A stretch of 64,000 nt of DNA from Bugula neritina (GCA_964035545.1 OZ037766.1:30029140-30093139), one strand, 5' to 3'; numbered from the stretch's first letter, positions 1 to 15,794 are shown. The notes: generated from the sequence alone by a model not told the origin. Numbers and translations: made by a program.

Positions 1-500
1 TAGCTTAAAATTTCTGCTAATACAAAAGCTAGACTAGACACTGCTTCTTGCTACTTGAAGAATCTCTGACAGACTCCATTAATGCATTGCTAAGATGTTG
101 ATATAGATTTAAGCTGTCATGTCTATAAACTGTTTATTTGAAGGCTTTATGCTCAATAAAAAGTTTTAATGTAGACTTTGTGTAGAAATATATATATATA
201 TTATCAAGAAAAAGAGCAATTTAATTAGATATTATTTTATTGTGCTACTAATTACTATTAGTTTCATTCCTCTGCAGCACTCTTCAGGCACAATATTGAA
301 TTCAAATTTTACATTAAGAAAATCAACATGCTAAACGTACAATGTAAAACATAACACAAACATAGCAGTGGCTTTGGTGTTATATAGGTTTGTAAGTGTT
401 TTTAAATATATAAAAAACATAATGTAAAAACACAATTGATAGTAGATGAAGTTGTTGTTGGGTGACTATGCTCTGTGGGTATTTGGATATTATTTAATTG

Positions 501-1200
501 CTACAGTACATATAATATAAATACAGAGTCTCTATAGGTTTTATGGTTGCACAGTAAGAGTTTTTTTGAGTGTCGGCAGGTTGATAAGAGTTCGTTTCGC
601 TTGTTTAGAGTACACATGGTAGGTTTGTATAAAATAAAAAAACATTCCCACAGGCATAAATTACACCTTTTGGTAATTGTGTTGTATGGTTTTGCTTTCC
701 TCAACATTTTCCAACTTATATTGCGTTTAATGTTTTTGTTAGTTAGTTGCCAAGTGTATTTGCTAAGTTCTGTTTGATTTGCTTTTTCTTTGTTTTTAAA
801 TGATGATTTGTGGTTTGCGTATCTTAGTTTGAACGGTCCTTCACTCAGGCCAATGTATGTTGCAGGCTCGTTTTCGGTAGTTTCTACAGTTGCTTGGTAT
901 ATTACTCTGCTCTCCTGACAGTTTTCTTCCAGTGTACAACTTTCTTTTTCTCTGCAGTTGCAGTTTTTTCTGGGGGTTTTGTTTTGTTGCTTCTGTTTCT
1001 CTGTTTTTCTGATATTCTGTTTTTGTGGGCGTCTAAATTATGGTCTGTTTTATGTTTGGCATGCAGCTGTAGCTAACTTTTATATTGTTTTTGTTGATTA
1101 TTTTATAGAGTGGATGTTCAGATTTTAAAGAAGTTTTTTTGCAATTTTTGTGGTTACATATTGGCTGTGTGTTGGATTGTACCAATCTACTTTTTTATAT
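501..1200 (-). pseudogene. Penelope-like retroelement 3' end: GIY-YIG endonuclease relic
   Basis: Read on the minus strand, this stretch encodes the C-terminal part of a retroelement protein. The cleanest frame (about 985 down to the stop at 501-503) shows a Cys cluster (NCNCREKESCTL), then a GIY-YIG nuclease-like core with VIYQATV, TYIGLSEG and the basic motif FKLRYANHKSSF. A Cys/His finger follows (CNLCLWE ... LNKRNELLSTCRH). Upstream of it, pieces typical of the same family (DWYNPTHSQYV and then IKVSYSCMPNIKQT) lie in other frames separated by stops, so the copy is frameshifted and dead. No reverse transcriptase is visible further upstream, so it is also 5'-truncated. Assignment to the Penelope-like group rests on the GIY-YIG plus CCHH arrangement as I know it; another GIY-YIG retroelement clade is possible. 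Confidence 0.72.
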
Positions 1201-3280
1201 TATATATATGTTCAACCATTCAACCACTGAGCATTATAACCTATGAAATCTCAAAATGGTAATAAAGTCTGCTTTGTCCTTTCTTCGACCATAAAAATTA
1301 ATCTTTTTAACCTAAAAGGTGAACCCTAAGCTTTGCATATACATTTTATATTTATTCAAACATATTATACAACGTGCCCATAAATTTTTTGTCAAAATTT
1401 CATCTGCTCCTACAAAATAAAAATCGGAGATGCATTTTATGTGGTGGTGACACATTTAGAACTTTGTTTACCAGATTAATTTGTCTGCAATTTTATTGGC
1501 TAATATGTTCTCACAAGGCTAATACTAATTGGCTTGCACAGCAGAGTTTTATTGATGATGAAGTTTTCCTTAAATTAAGGTGATGCAATCAAATACCAAA
1601 TAGCTAAACGATCATGATAATGACATGGTATACATAATATTAATGGCCTGCGAGATATACTTAATATATGCAAATCGTTCATTACACTAAAAACCATTAG
1701 AACAGGATTCTACATGGTTTAATGTCAAAAAGTCATGCCATTAATTATCTTGTCACTGAGTAATTGTTGACAATAAAACACAAGCTATCTTTTAGCCAAT
1801 AAAATAGCTGGTTTATATGATATATTGAGTAACAGGTTGCTCAACTATAGTGATGATGCATGACAAAAATGAATTTTTTCGTGATGACATCAGTAATATT
1901 ATGTATATTATAAATTACTAGTGAAAAGCTATAATTTATACTTTCATCATTTAGTCTCAGTGCAGCTGCTCTAATTATTGGTATTAATAAAATTATATTG
2001 TAAGCACTAAGAGATGACGCATATATATATGCTTCAAATCAGAAAATAAAATTCTAATTTTCTTCTCCCATATATAGTACTTAAGGTATTTAGAAATTTT
2101 TTTTGAACGGCATCTTTAAAACAATTCATTTTTTCAGTCTAACTTTTAATAGCCATATCAGCTACTGTGTAATCAATTAGGTGGTAGAATGCGTAGAATC
2201 AACTCTCTTGCATTGAAAATAAATATTATATTATAGACCTTCAATTAATGCTTTCTTTTAACTTTAACTACAATTAAATTTGTATACATATTCTCCTTAT
2301 AATACTAAATAATTCAAGTGATCAATAATACCAATGAAGTATTTTGATCTTATATTTAATTTTACCAACATTTCATAAAAGCAGCTATTCATTCAACCAG
2401 GTACCAACTCAGCTTTTTGCAAGCCACAGGCCACTACTGAGTAGTATTTGAGTTAAAAATCAAACAAATTTATATTGCTAAGCGAATCTTACCACGAATC
2501 AACATAAATAACTGCATATCTATGTGCATGATGAAGATATAGCACCTTTGTGTATTATAATATTATCTGTACTTCATACAGTTGAATGAAAAAAAGATTT
2601 TCCCAATAAAACACAGATTATTAGAACTTTAGTTTCAATGCTTAGGTTGAAATATAAAATAATTACAAAATAGAAGATGTGACACAGATGACTACTTTAT
2701 ATTTTTACCACTTGAAGAGTAAGTTATTAACTAGGCAAATTACTCATAATCTGGATCATTAAATATGGAACTGATCACTGGGTAAGGACCTATAAATCTG
2801 ACAATTAATCTCTATAATACGATATGAACGCAGAAGTAGCATACACTATTTTTCAACAGCCTGCTATAACTGTAACATATTATCATTACAGGATGTTCCA
2901 ATTTTACAATTTTACTTTCTTTATTAGTGTGGTATTAAAACTTAAATAATGCTGATATAGTGTAAAAATGCAAATATTTCACCAAAAGCTTGACGGGGTG
3001 ATTTTAATATGTTGACTACAAGTTGCTTACTAAAGTATACTTTCAACTTTTACCTTTCACCACTATGTCCCCATAAGTCAAGTAGCTGATACAACTTGCT
3101 TGCTGTTTATCTATAATTGATTAGTTTGATGGGCTGAAGAAAAGACAATCTGCATATTGTCATTAATTGTAGCTATCTTACAAATCTTATTTTTATTTTA
3201 AAGTCATCCTGCTATGACTCACTATAAACACTTATGTTGCAAATTATATTTAGCAATAATTTGGTAATGAAGCTCCTAGA
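1201..3280. other. Intergenic, no recognisable feature
   Basis: AT-rich sequence with short unconvincing open frames (for example 1374-1583). I see no splice-bounded exon, RNA gene or clear repeat here. Confidence 0.5.
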
Positions 3281-3287
3281 ACATCAA

Positions 3288-3339
3288 CCAATCAGATAGC
3301 TGAGTTACATGGTAATCGCTTAAAGATTTGGTATATAAG
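3288..3339 (+). promoter_or_regulatory. C-type lectin 1 promoter: CCAAT box and TATA box
   Basis: A CCAAT motif at 3288-3292 is followed by TATATAAG at 3332-3339, about 75 bases before the start codon at 3414. The block between them (TTACATGGTAATCGCTTAAAG, then ATTTGGTATATAAGGAGAAGG) is recognisable in reverse complement upstream of both other lectin copies, which supports a functional core promoter rather than a chance match. Confidence 0.65.
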
Positions 3340-3413
3340 GAGAAGGTTGAGATTTAATAAACAAATCAGTACTGAATATCAGTTACACTACAAGAGAAAC
3401 TAGAACTATTACT

Positions 3414-4507
3414 ATGAGGAAGAGCATAGCCTGTGGTCTACTATTGGCAGCAGTTTTTGCTGTCTCTGTTGATCTGAGTGATGCAACTTGTGGACGTAAG
3501 TAAAATATGGACTTATCAAATCCTAATTTCAGAGTTGAAAATATTAATTAAATGCTTATCATCAATTACTATATTATAGTATATACAAAGTATTAGCTAA
3601 TATTTATGCATATAAGCTAACTTTAATGAGTTTCTAAGCGTTTGAGCAATAAATTGTCGTATTAAAACAAATGATAGTTTTTAAGTCCAATAAAAACATT
3701 TGTTTGAGTTTGAAAAGTTAATGAGACAGTAGAACTGTATTAAAAACTAAACATTTGTAATCTACAAAAAATTTCTTTCATATTTAATAAAAAAATTATC
3801 CCTATCCTAAATGACATGATATTTAATGTTTAAAAAGTTTAGTTTAATCCCGAGTATTTTTTCAGATGGAGTAAACTGCCCCAGTGGGTATCTCCACAAT
3901 CCACATTCTAGCACCTGCTACAAAATTGTTACATTGTCAAAGAACTGGGATAATGCCAAAGCCTACTGTGAAGGAAATGGAGACAGACTTGCTGTGTTTG
4001 ACAGTACTGACTCTATTTCTTGGGCTAAACACATGAGAAAAACTCACTCAGGTAAATTACTATAATATAACTTTCAAAATATATTATGATAAAACGTTTG
4101 CTTTTTTGAGTGCACATTTATATTGAAATATAGCTCCCCTATCATAGTTCGAGCAAAAATGGTTTATATTATTGCAATGAAATAAAAGTAATACTCCGAT
4201 ATTTTTGTTTAAGAAAAAAAGATCATTGGCTAGAGCTAATATAGAAAATATTTTTACCCTATTTTATGCAGCATGGAAAGGGCATATCAACAAATACATT
4301 TGGATTGGCGGAAGAAACTATCATGGTGTCTGGCAATGGGATGGGAAACTCAAGAAAGACATAGTTGTAGAGGACTGGTACCCCCAACGCCCCAACAATT
4401 TAGGAGGTCCTCAAGACTGTCTCGGTCTATTTGCTGATAGTAATGACCTCAAGTGGGATGATGGAACCTGCACTTCTGCGGAATATTTTATGTGTGAAAA
4501 ATATTAA
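3414..4507 (+). CDS. Secreted C-type lectin, copy 1 (3 exons)
   Basis: Exons 3414-3495, 3866-4051 and 4272-4507 (82+186+236 bases) join in frame (phases 1 and 1) to a 167-residue protein. Residues 1-25 form a signal peptide (MRKSIACGLLLAAVFAVSV). The rest is one long-form C-type lectin domain: an N-terminal Cys pair (CPSGY...STCYK), the helix Cys (AKAYC), WIGGRNY, VWQWDGK, and the Ca-site region QRPNNLGGPQDC ... WDDGTC ... FMCEKY. Canonical sugar-binding domains have E-P-N or Q-P-D and W-N-D; here the loop reads R-P-N and the second motif W-D-D, so ligand specificity cannot be called. The protein is secreted and probably binds carbohydrate or another extracellular ligand. Donors and acceptors are canonical (GTAAG/TTCAG, GTAAAT/ATGCAG). 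Exon lengths are identical to the two minus-strand copies at 7.5-8.9 and 10.1-11.4 kb. An AATAAA lies at 4624-4629. Confidence 0.93.
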
Positions 4508-4858
4508 CTAATAGAATAATTCAAACACTCTTTCTGTTTGTCACATCACAATAGCATGTATGTACTTTCAATAATGATCGAAGTTTTCTTTTGACAAGTG
4601 ATAAATTTATGCATTGTTTTAAAAATAAATATATTCATGCAGAGTATATTCAGCTAATTGTGTCTTTACAAAACTAAAGTTATATCAGATACATTTTGCA
4701 TTAACGGAAAGCAAATAATTATAATTCATTATAGTTGATCTTACCTTTAAAAAGAATTTTCAAAACTTAAAATTCAATTCTTTAAGCATTTTTGAACGTT
4801 AATACCTTTACATATCTTTATAAACATTAATAAAATAACCTTTGAATTATTGTAAAAA

Positions 4859-7310
<2,452 letters not shown>

Positions 7311-7334
7311 TATATATATATATATATATATACA

Positions 7335-7416
<82 letters not shown>
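7311..7416. repeat. (TA)n microsatellite, interrupted once
   Basis: TA tract broken by ACACTG near 7333, continuing to about 7416. It lies about 130 bases beyond the 3' end of lectin copy 2. Confidence 0.95.
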
Positions 7417-7419
<3 letters not shown>

Positions 7420-7542
7420 ATATACCAAGTAATTGGTTGTAGAAAAATGCTTGAAACAAACAAAAAGTTCCAAAAGCAAAGAAAAATAAATAAAAAACAA
7501 AAATTATAATTTTTGAAGCCTTTTAATATAGTATATTTATAC

Positions 7543-8859
7543 TTAATATTTTTCACACATAAAATAATGCGCAGCAGTGCAGGTTCCATCATCCCATTGA
7601 AGATTCTGATTGTTAGCAAATAGACCGAGACAGTCTTGAGGGCCTCCCGCATTGTTGGGACGTTGAGGGTACCAATCCTCTACAACTATGTCTTTCTCGA
7701 GTTTCCCATCCCATTGCCAGACCCCTTGATAGTTTCTTCCGCCAATCCAGATGTATTTGTTGATATATGCCTTCCATACTGCATCAAATTATTAAGTAGC
7801 AACTATTAGGATATACACATACACATACACATACTGAATATTATCAATCAACAAACATCATTCAAATGCTTCTGGCTGCAGTTTTTCTCTCAAAGCTCAC
7901 TTACTAATTCTGTTAATCCGGAGGAATTCAAATAATCTATACTAAAACTTATGTGAAAATATATTTTTCTGTTCAAGAACTGTTATGAAATGTTACTATA
8001 CACCATATATTCAGTAATCGTGCTTCTGAAAACTGTATTTAAAGTTTTTAGTTAATAACGAGTAAAACTGTTTTGTAGAACTTTACCTGAGTGAGTTTTT
8101 CTCATCTGTCTAGCCCAGGATATAGACTCAAGGCTGTCAAACACAGCCAGTCTGTCTCCATTCTCTTCACAATAGGCTTTAGCATCATCCCATTTCTTTA
8201 AAAATGGAAAAATTTTGTAGCAGGTGCTGGAATGTGGATTGTAGATATATCCACTGGGACAGCTTACTCCATCTGAAAACCAGATATAATCTAATAATAG
8301 GTTCTTTAGGTTTAAAATATTTTTTTATCATTAATGACATTATTTTAAAGTTTCAAAGCTCTTTATAATGTAGGTATAATGTATAATGTCTATAAATAAT
8401 ATAATATAAAAATAAATATATTTTTAAATATATCTATATAGCATATATTTCCTAATAATATTTATTCACTTAGAATTTGACAAAAAATTCTTTGAAACAA
8501 TTTTTGATCTCGATCACAAACTGAATAATAAGCTTTGTAATCATTTTTTCTAAATGCAGTTAAACATAATAGTTTTCGCGAAATGCCAAAACATCACAGC
8601 CATATATTACTATCTGCACTAAATATATTTGCAGCAAAATTCTGATTATTAACGTAAGTTCTTATTCTTCTTTTTTCGAATTGGATATTAAAAATACTAC
8701 TTACGTCCAAAAGCTGGATCACCCAAATCAACCGAGACAGCAATAACTTGAGACCTAATAACTACAGTTCTACTTACGTTCACAAGTTGCATCACTCAGA
8801 TCAAAACAGACAGCAATAACTGCTGCCAGTAGCAGACCACAGGCTATACTCTTCCTCAT
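7543..8859 (-). CDS. Secreted C-type lectin, copy 2 (3 exons)
   Basis: Minus-strand exons 8778-8859, 8087-8272 and 7543-7778 (82+186+236 bases) give 167 residues, the same plan as the other two copies. The signal peptide reads MRKSIACGLLLAAVIAVCF. The C-type lectin domain has CPSGYIYNPHSSTCYK, WDDAKAYCEENGDRLAVF, WIGGRNYQGVWQWDGK, QRPNNAGGPQDC and WDDGTCTAAHYFMCEKY. The domain loop again reads R-P-N / W-D-D rather than the canonical E-P-N / W-N-D. Its 3' end converges with copy 1. Intron 1 contains a partial second copy of exon 1 (see 8705-8752). A CCAAT motif lies upstream (ATTGG at 8992-8996 on the plus strand), but the TATA position reads TACATAAG, weaker than in the other two copies, so expression may differ. 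Confidence 0.92.
8705..8752 (-). pseudogene. Partial duplicate of lectin exon 1 inside copy 2 intron 1
   Basis: On the minus strand this reads VIAVSVDLGDPAFG followed by GTAAGTAG, closely matching the 3' half of the lectin exon 1 (VIAVCFDLSDATCE, then GTAAGTAG). The start codon and the first part of the signal peptide are missing, and the conserved Cys has become Phe. It looks like a short tandem duplication spanning the exon end and donor site. A weak AG precedes it, so inclusion as a cassette exon cannot be fully excluded. Confidence 0.7.
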
Positions 8860-8940
8860 AGTAATAGTTCTAGTTTCTCTTGTACGTAGTGTAACTGATA
8901 TTCAGTACCGATGTGCTTATCACATCTCAATATACTCTCT

Positions 8941-8996
8941 CTTATGTACCAAATCTGCACGTGATTATATATCAAGTAATTCAGCTATCTGATTGG
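8941..8996 (-). promoter_or_regulatory. C-type lectin 2 promoter: CCAAT box, degenerate TATA
   Basis: Homologous in position to the promoter of copy 1: CCAAT (plus-strand 8992-8996) and ATTTGGTACATAAG (8941-8954) where the sister copies have GGTATATAAG. Confidence 0.55.
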
Positions 8997-10109
8997 CTAT
9001 TTTTCTTTTGGTAATTGATCAATTGCAGAACTATCGCCAAGTGTGATTTGTAATAGAACTAGCACTGATTTACAATGGACTCCCTCTTAAAATCTGAAAG
9101 CAAAGAACCTGTAATATGTATTGTAATGTGACTACATATGGCTGACTTGTTCAGTATATTTAAATTCACAAAGTAGTAACTATCTTTTACTAATTTAGTA
9201 TGTAAGCTAACATTATTTTTGCAAACTATAAAACTCGAAGTGCAAAATAGATGTTTGTTGACTTTTTACACTGACTCACTCTAAGACATGAGACAGACCA
9301 GTATAACACCATATAAACTGCTTATAAGAAATATCGTACAATGCGTATATGTCTCTCAATTCTTGCTTGCATGCATGTTTATTCACAAATGATGCTCATG
9401 CAGCTAGAGTATGTGTAAGGCTAGTTAATCATTTTGAGGAAAAGGAAGAGAGCACAACTCTAATAGAATTAACGAGTTATCAGCTTACAGTTACCATACT
9501 TGTAGTTTAAAAGCTTCATAGCTCTTTATAAATGGATGATAATCAGTGCTTTCCATATCTCTTATTAAATTACTCAATTTTCTATAAAGTGTTATCTTTT
9601 GTATAAGTAATTATTTCACAGTCTTGCCCGATTATCCTTGCATGTTTGTAAAAATTAAGGGTATTTCTTTAACTATAGTTATAAACACATTTCATTTGAT
9701 CTACAAAATATGCTACAGTGATAATTTTTTTACCATTAAGGTCACCAATTGCTTAATATTTCTATCACATTGTCAAGCTAAAAAGTTTTATTTTAGGCTG
9801 TTAGATTTCAATGGTGATGTGTTTTATTGTGAAACAGCATTACTCTAATAAACATATAGTTATCTCTTTATAAGCAAATGTCATTGTTTATGTCACTTTT
9901 TCGAATCCAAAAAAGCTGCTCTGCAGTAAATTAAATAAATTTTGAATATATTTAAAAATTTTATTTATTGTATATATCTTAAATAGTTAACTTTACAAGA
10001 AAATACAAAGTAACATATACAAACAGTTCCAAAAGCAAAAATAGATTGAGAAGTTAAAGTAGAGAAACTTAAGACCCAATTAACACTGAGCTCTAAATTG
10101 CTTTAATAA

Positions 10110-11358
10110 TTAATATTTTTCACACATAAAATACTGAGCAGATGAGCAAGTTCCATCATCCCATTTAAGGTCTTTGTTGTCAGAAAATAGCCCGAGACAG
10201 TCTTGAGGGCCTCCTGCATTGTTGGGGCGTTGAGGGTACCAATCCTCTACAACTATGTCTTTCTTGAGTTTTCCATCCCATTGCCAGACACCATCATAGT
10301 CTCTTCCACCAATCCAAATGTATTTGTTGATATGTGCTTTCCATACTGCATCAAATAATAAGCAATTATAAGATCATATATACACACATATACTAAATAA
10401 AACAAATTAACAAGCATCAGCCAAATGTAAATATTTTTAATTCACAACCTGACAATTGAATTTCATTTATTAAAAGCAATCTAAAATAAAACTTGACTAT
10501 TGAAAATCAATTTTTTTGCATGTTTTGAAATGTTACTGATATATATGCATTTATTGCACACTTTTATGTCAAAACTGTTAATTTGAAACTTTTAGATAAA
10601 ACTTATAACGGTTAGTACATTTTTTCATAGTTACCTGAGTGAGTTTTTCTCATATGCTTAGCCCAGGATATAGACTCAAGGCTGTCAAACACAGCCAGTC
10701 TGTCTCTATTTCCTTCACAGTAGGCTTTGGCATCGTCCCATTTCTTTGACAACGTAACAAGTTTATAGCAGGTGCTAGAATGTGGATTGTAGAGATAACC
10801 ACTGGGACAGTTTACTCCATCTAAAACAATTAGTTGACTTATTTATTTTTTTTATGTTTAGAGCATCATTTCACCAAAGAAAATAATTTTTAAGCTTCAA
10901 AGTATTCTATAATGTATTTCTTACATAATATAATATTATATATAATAACTTGTATATTTTGTATTTATGTTCAACATTCTGAAAAACAATTATAATTTTA
11001 TAATTTGGCGAAAATTTCCCCAAAATAAAACAGCTTGTTTAATTTCACCAACTGAGTTATAATAGCATTGTAGATTTTCATTTACTTTATTTTTTTAAAT
11101 GTATGTAATTAATCTTGAAATTACAGTTTTCTTGTCATGAAAAAATATAACAGCAATTTGAACCATGCATAATCTGCACTAAAATATATAGGATAGATTT
11201 GTAGCTATATATAGTTGTAATCTAAGTTCTTATTCTTTCAATTTTAGACATAGATATTGATAGCTTTATAACTTACGTCCACAGACTGCATCACTCGCAT
11301 CAAAACAGACAGCAATAATTGCTGCCAATAGTAGACCACAGGCTATGCTCTTCCTCAT
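10110..11358 (-). CDS. Secreted C-type lectin, copy 3 (3 exons)
   Basis: Minus-strand exons 11277-11358, 10635-10820 and 10110-10345 (82+186+236 bases) give 167 residues. The signal peptide reads MRKSIACGLLLAAIIAVCF. One long-form C-type lectin domain follows with all six Cys: CPSGYLYNPHSSTCYK, AKAYCEGNRDRLAVF, WIGGRDYDGVWQWDGK, QRPNNAGGPQDC and WDDGTCSSAQYFMCEKY. It is in tandem with copy 2 (same strand, about 1.25 kb apart) and retains the TATA and CCAAT promoter elements of copy 1. Substitutions relative to the other copies cluster in surface positions (for example EGNRDR for EGNGDR, RDYDG for RNYHG), and all reading frames and splice sites are intact, so it is probably functional. Confidence 0.93.
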
Positions 11359-11435
11359 AGTAATAGTTTTAGTTTCTCTTGTAGTGTAACTGATATTCAG
11401 ATACTGATGTGTTTAAATTACATCTCAACCTTCTC

Positions 11436-11487
11436 CTTATATACCAAATCTCAAAGTGATTACCAAATAACTCAGTTTTCTGATTGG
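11436..11487 (-). promoter_or_regulatory. C-type lectin 3 promoter: CCAAT box and TATA box
   Basis: Plus-strand ATTGG at 11483-11487 (CCAAT on minus) and TATATAAGG (11436-11444 complement). Spacing and surrounding sequence match copy 1. Confidence 0.65.
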
Positions 11488-11489
11488 TT

Positions 11490-14400
11490 GTTTTTGTTCC
11501 TGTGAAATTATTGCAAAACTAATACAATAGTTCTTAATTTGAGTTAAGCTGATTCATAACCAAATAACTTCAAAGGCACATACATGTAAATACTGCAAAG
11601 TGTGATTGAGCAATGAAGAACGTATTTTGATTAACAAAACAATCATGTTAAACCAACAACATATTAGTCAACTGATACCATGGAATCATTTTCAAAAGCT
11701 TGCTATAATGTTTAGCATATTTATACATTTGGCTAAGATAAACAAGCAAAGTTATAGAAGATTCATATAATTTTGTCACTGTGCAATATTTCTAATGTTT
11801 ATGCATACTTCAATGCCAATTTCATAAAAATGCAAGTTGCACAATAAATTTCACATTGCAAATCACTGCATGACTGCAAACCACATACATTTATATATAG
11901 TAATTGTTGTATAATAATAAAAATACATCATATGCGTTATATTGTTTTTATTGCAAATATAAAATATTCACTAAATGTTATAGTTGGTCATTATAGAAGC
12001 TCTGCAAATAGTCTAACTAAAAAACTTTATTTTTTATTTTACGACAAGTGTAGCAGAAGAAAAATTCTACATTGAATCACCCAAACTTGCTGTGCAGTTT
12101 AAAATCTTAGTTTATTACAATAATATAATAAGTTTAGTTTGTTTTGAGATATAGCTCAAATTCAGATTTGATGAAAATTAACTAAAAATGATATTTTAGT
12201 GACACGGAATGCTCATGAAATAGATACATCAAAGTATCCTAGCTATTTGTATTTCTCAATTTGCATGAACTGTATATATCTGTAATCAAATGTTGTATTT
12301 TTTTGTTTCGGTTATAAAGTTACGTGCACTTGAAGATGCATAAGTGACATATTTATTATTTGTTAATATGAATGTGATTATAAGAACTGAAGTCTAAATC
12401 ATTTTAGAATGCCAGACAATCAACTAATATTACCACACCCAATGTAGTTGATCTATTCTGGTGCAATGACATAGTCTATAATATGAATAACAATAACAAT
12501 AATAAAAAGTTAGCACCAATTATGATGCATGCTTTAAGTTTTAGCCAATCATAAATCTTTGATTGAAGCCATAAATATAACAATTATTTCTCAAACATAC
12601 ATTAGTTTTCAAGTATTCAATGAATTTATTACATAAGCCTATCAGGTAACCATGGAAACACCAGGAACTACTTACTGTCACGCTATACATTTATAATATA
12701 TTTGGCTTTGAACTCTATATTATATAAAAAAACACATCATAGTCTGGCAGAACTTAGTTTCCTCATGACTGTGAGTAGATGATGGTAATTAAAATAATGG
12801 CATGTTATACGGCTGATATTATTGGTTTATATAATAGCATGTTTGTAGCCAATTATGTTAGGGTTGAACTACTATAGTACGTAGCGACAAATTACTGCTT
12901 GTTTATTAAACATCAAAGACTCTGATTGCAGTATGATTAAGAGGTTTGTACCTGAGTCAACATGTAATATTTAAGCAATAATTTTATCTTCAGTACTGAT
13001 ATATTATTAAAGTCACCATGGAAGCACTATAGTTATAAGTAAAATGAAATCTATGTAGTATATATTATATAGTTTCAAAACCAGACTCCGATTTCAGTTT
13101 GCGTTTTGCGTTTGGCTGCGTAAGAATTATCGAAGACAATTGATTCTGCAAAGTTGCAGCAGAAATTAAAGTATTGCAGTCTAGCTAGGTTGTTTAAAAA
13201 GCACAAGATTAACTATAAAAATTGTATATCTTGATGTTGCATGTCTAATTGTTGCTTAATATATTATTATAGGTAGCTTTGAAAGCTTTGGTAAAAAAAG
13301 CGATCAACATAACATGTGGTATAGATGTGACACAATCGATATTATGTAGCTGACATACGTAAAGCTCTTACTCTGAGCTGCTTCCTTACAGCTCTCAAGT
13401 AAAACATTCAGCACTTGTAAAATATATGTGCTAGTGAACAGGTTAAGTTATATGGCAAAAGAAGTAAGTTTCTCCAACATTTTTATTTCTTCAACAATGG
13501 TCGATGCAATTAATTAGATTAATGTAATTTTTTTACTTAGCTACGCAAACTAATATTTATTATGAAGCTACTTGTAAAGTAATATTTGTTATAGAGCCTC
13601 ATGATATATGCTTTCAGGCATATCTGCAAGTTTTCAATTAGAACATATGCTTAGGCCTACTATTGTTTTTATATGGCGTAGAGGTTCAAGGTATCATTAA
13701 TGAGAAAATAATACACCACTGAATATTCACTGCTATAATCTAGCTCACAGTATTTTGTACAATAAATTTTTTGACCCAAAATGTGCTGCATGCAGTAGAC
13801 CAACATTCTTATTATATTACCATAATGATCAGTTTTAATGATGCCAGCTGACTATTGCACCACAATATTTGGTTTAACATGTATTGCTTTTGCTGCATGG
13901 ATAGCTAGTATATAGTATGCATGGTTGCACTAGCTGGTGATATGGTTGCCACGGTGATTTAGTTACTATTATGATGTGTATATAATAATTATTTTTTTCT
14001 CATGAAACTTATGCAATGTAACTATAAAAAAAAAGCTAATTGATTGCTTTATAACTGTTTACTATATTAGGCATGCTTTTAATTATTATTAATTTAATAT
14101 TTATTTAATATATTTATATATATATTTATATATATATTTATCTAATATATATAATATTATTTAGTATATTTAATATTTATTTAATATTTATTTATTTAAT
14201 AATTTATTAATTTTAAATATTTTAATTTTAATTATTGGCTAATTTAAGTTAGCCAATAAGAAGCAGTTGCTGGGAAAATCTTGAACAGAAACCCCACTTA
14301 TGACTCACCATGATGTCAGCTTCTGATTAGTCTATGACCATATAAGGGTATACATATTATAATCTTAGTGATACACTACATGCATACAAGAAATAAATAG

Positions 14401-15790
14401 CTTGTGCCATGTTATATATGTATAACTTTTTATCGGAATTAAGACACATAATTTAATTTGGAGAAAATTTATATTGCTTCGAGATAAACCATTTGCCACA
14501 CAACACAACAACTATATTATATAAGCAGTATTTTATTTTATTTCATTTTTTATGTCTCTATACCCAATTTTTGTTGAAGATTTATACGCATTTTTTATAG
14601 CACAAAAATTATGTTAAATAAATTAATTATTGCTACTTCTATATATAAATGTACATATTGTGATGACCCCTTTAGTGTGACATATGCTATAATAAATAAT
14701 TGTTGAACTTATCATAAGGCATGCATAACCATGTGCATATATATTTTGAAGTACTTACAATTTAAAAAGGTAATTCTTAAAACAAGGCAATTTTTACGTA
14801 TATCAAAGTATTACCAAATAAAAATTAATATTTAAACTAAGAACAGATTTTGTTGATTCTATAATGTAGATTTAGACTTTCCAAATTTTTCTTCAAATAG
14901 TTTTACACATACTGCAGCTTGAGCTACTTTAACTATAATAACGCTTACTTATACTTCTGCAAACTTAAGCCACTCAAGTGTGAATTAATTATATTCAAGA
15001 TTCCTAAATTAGTAGATGGTAAGGGTTGCAGCTTTCATGCATTTGTCAATTTCCATCAATAAAATACAAATAGATTGAAAAATGACAGGCAATATGCTTG
15101 TAATGTGTTTCTGGAGATATATACCCCTATATACAATAATATTATAACCTTTGCCTTTAAGTCGAGTGGTTTTTTATGCACATTAAAGTTATTTTCCCTA
15201 ATTGTACTTAATCAGTGTTATACAAAATGTAAGTTATTTCTGGGTTTATATTGTTTTCTATAAATTAGTGCCAATGCTTAAAATGGAATATTCTACCTTT
15301 GATTAAATGATTATAGGTTTTTTTTATAATACTTGACATACAAGTTATTGGTAGTGTTTGGGGCTGCATGTCTTTCAGATTGCATGACACCCTGTAATTT
15401 TATCATCATTTTTGTATGCCAAAATAAATGATATAAAAGTTTAAAGTTGTTTTTGTGCTTCATTAAACATGTTTTATAGTTATATTACAACTGTAACAAA
15501 AGGTTATATTATTTAAAAATTTTTTTACAATATTGCTTTATACATAAGACTGGCTTTAGAACTTTATTATAAATATACAAATTATATTGTACATCAAATT
15601 ACAAAACAAGGACATATTTTCTAGTCCAGGTGAATTTAATTTTTATTATGTAATACCAAGTCTTAAGTATGCTTTCTATTCTAACTATAGCTCTATACTT
15701 ATTTTAAACACATGTTTGAGAAGTATGAGGAGTTATCCTGCATAAATTCAATTTTTGGTCTGATATTGAATAACTCTTCAGAGTCATCTG
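11490..15790. other. Long intergenic stretch, no recognisable gene
   Basis: Over 4 kb of AT-rich sequence with only short unconvincing frames (such as 15075-15263). It includes a TTTAATATTTATTTA low-complexity patch at about 14090-14230. I found no splice-bounded exon, tRNA or element copy here. Confidence 0.5.
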
Positions 15791-15794
15791 CCCT

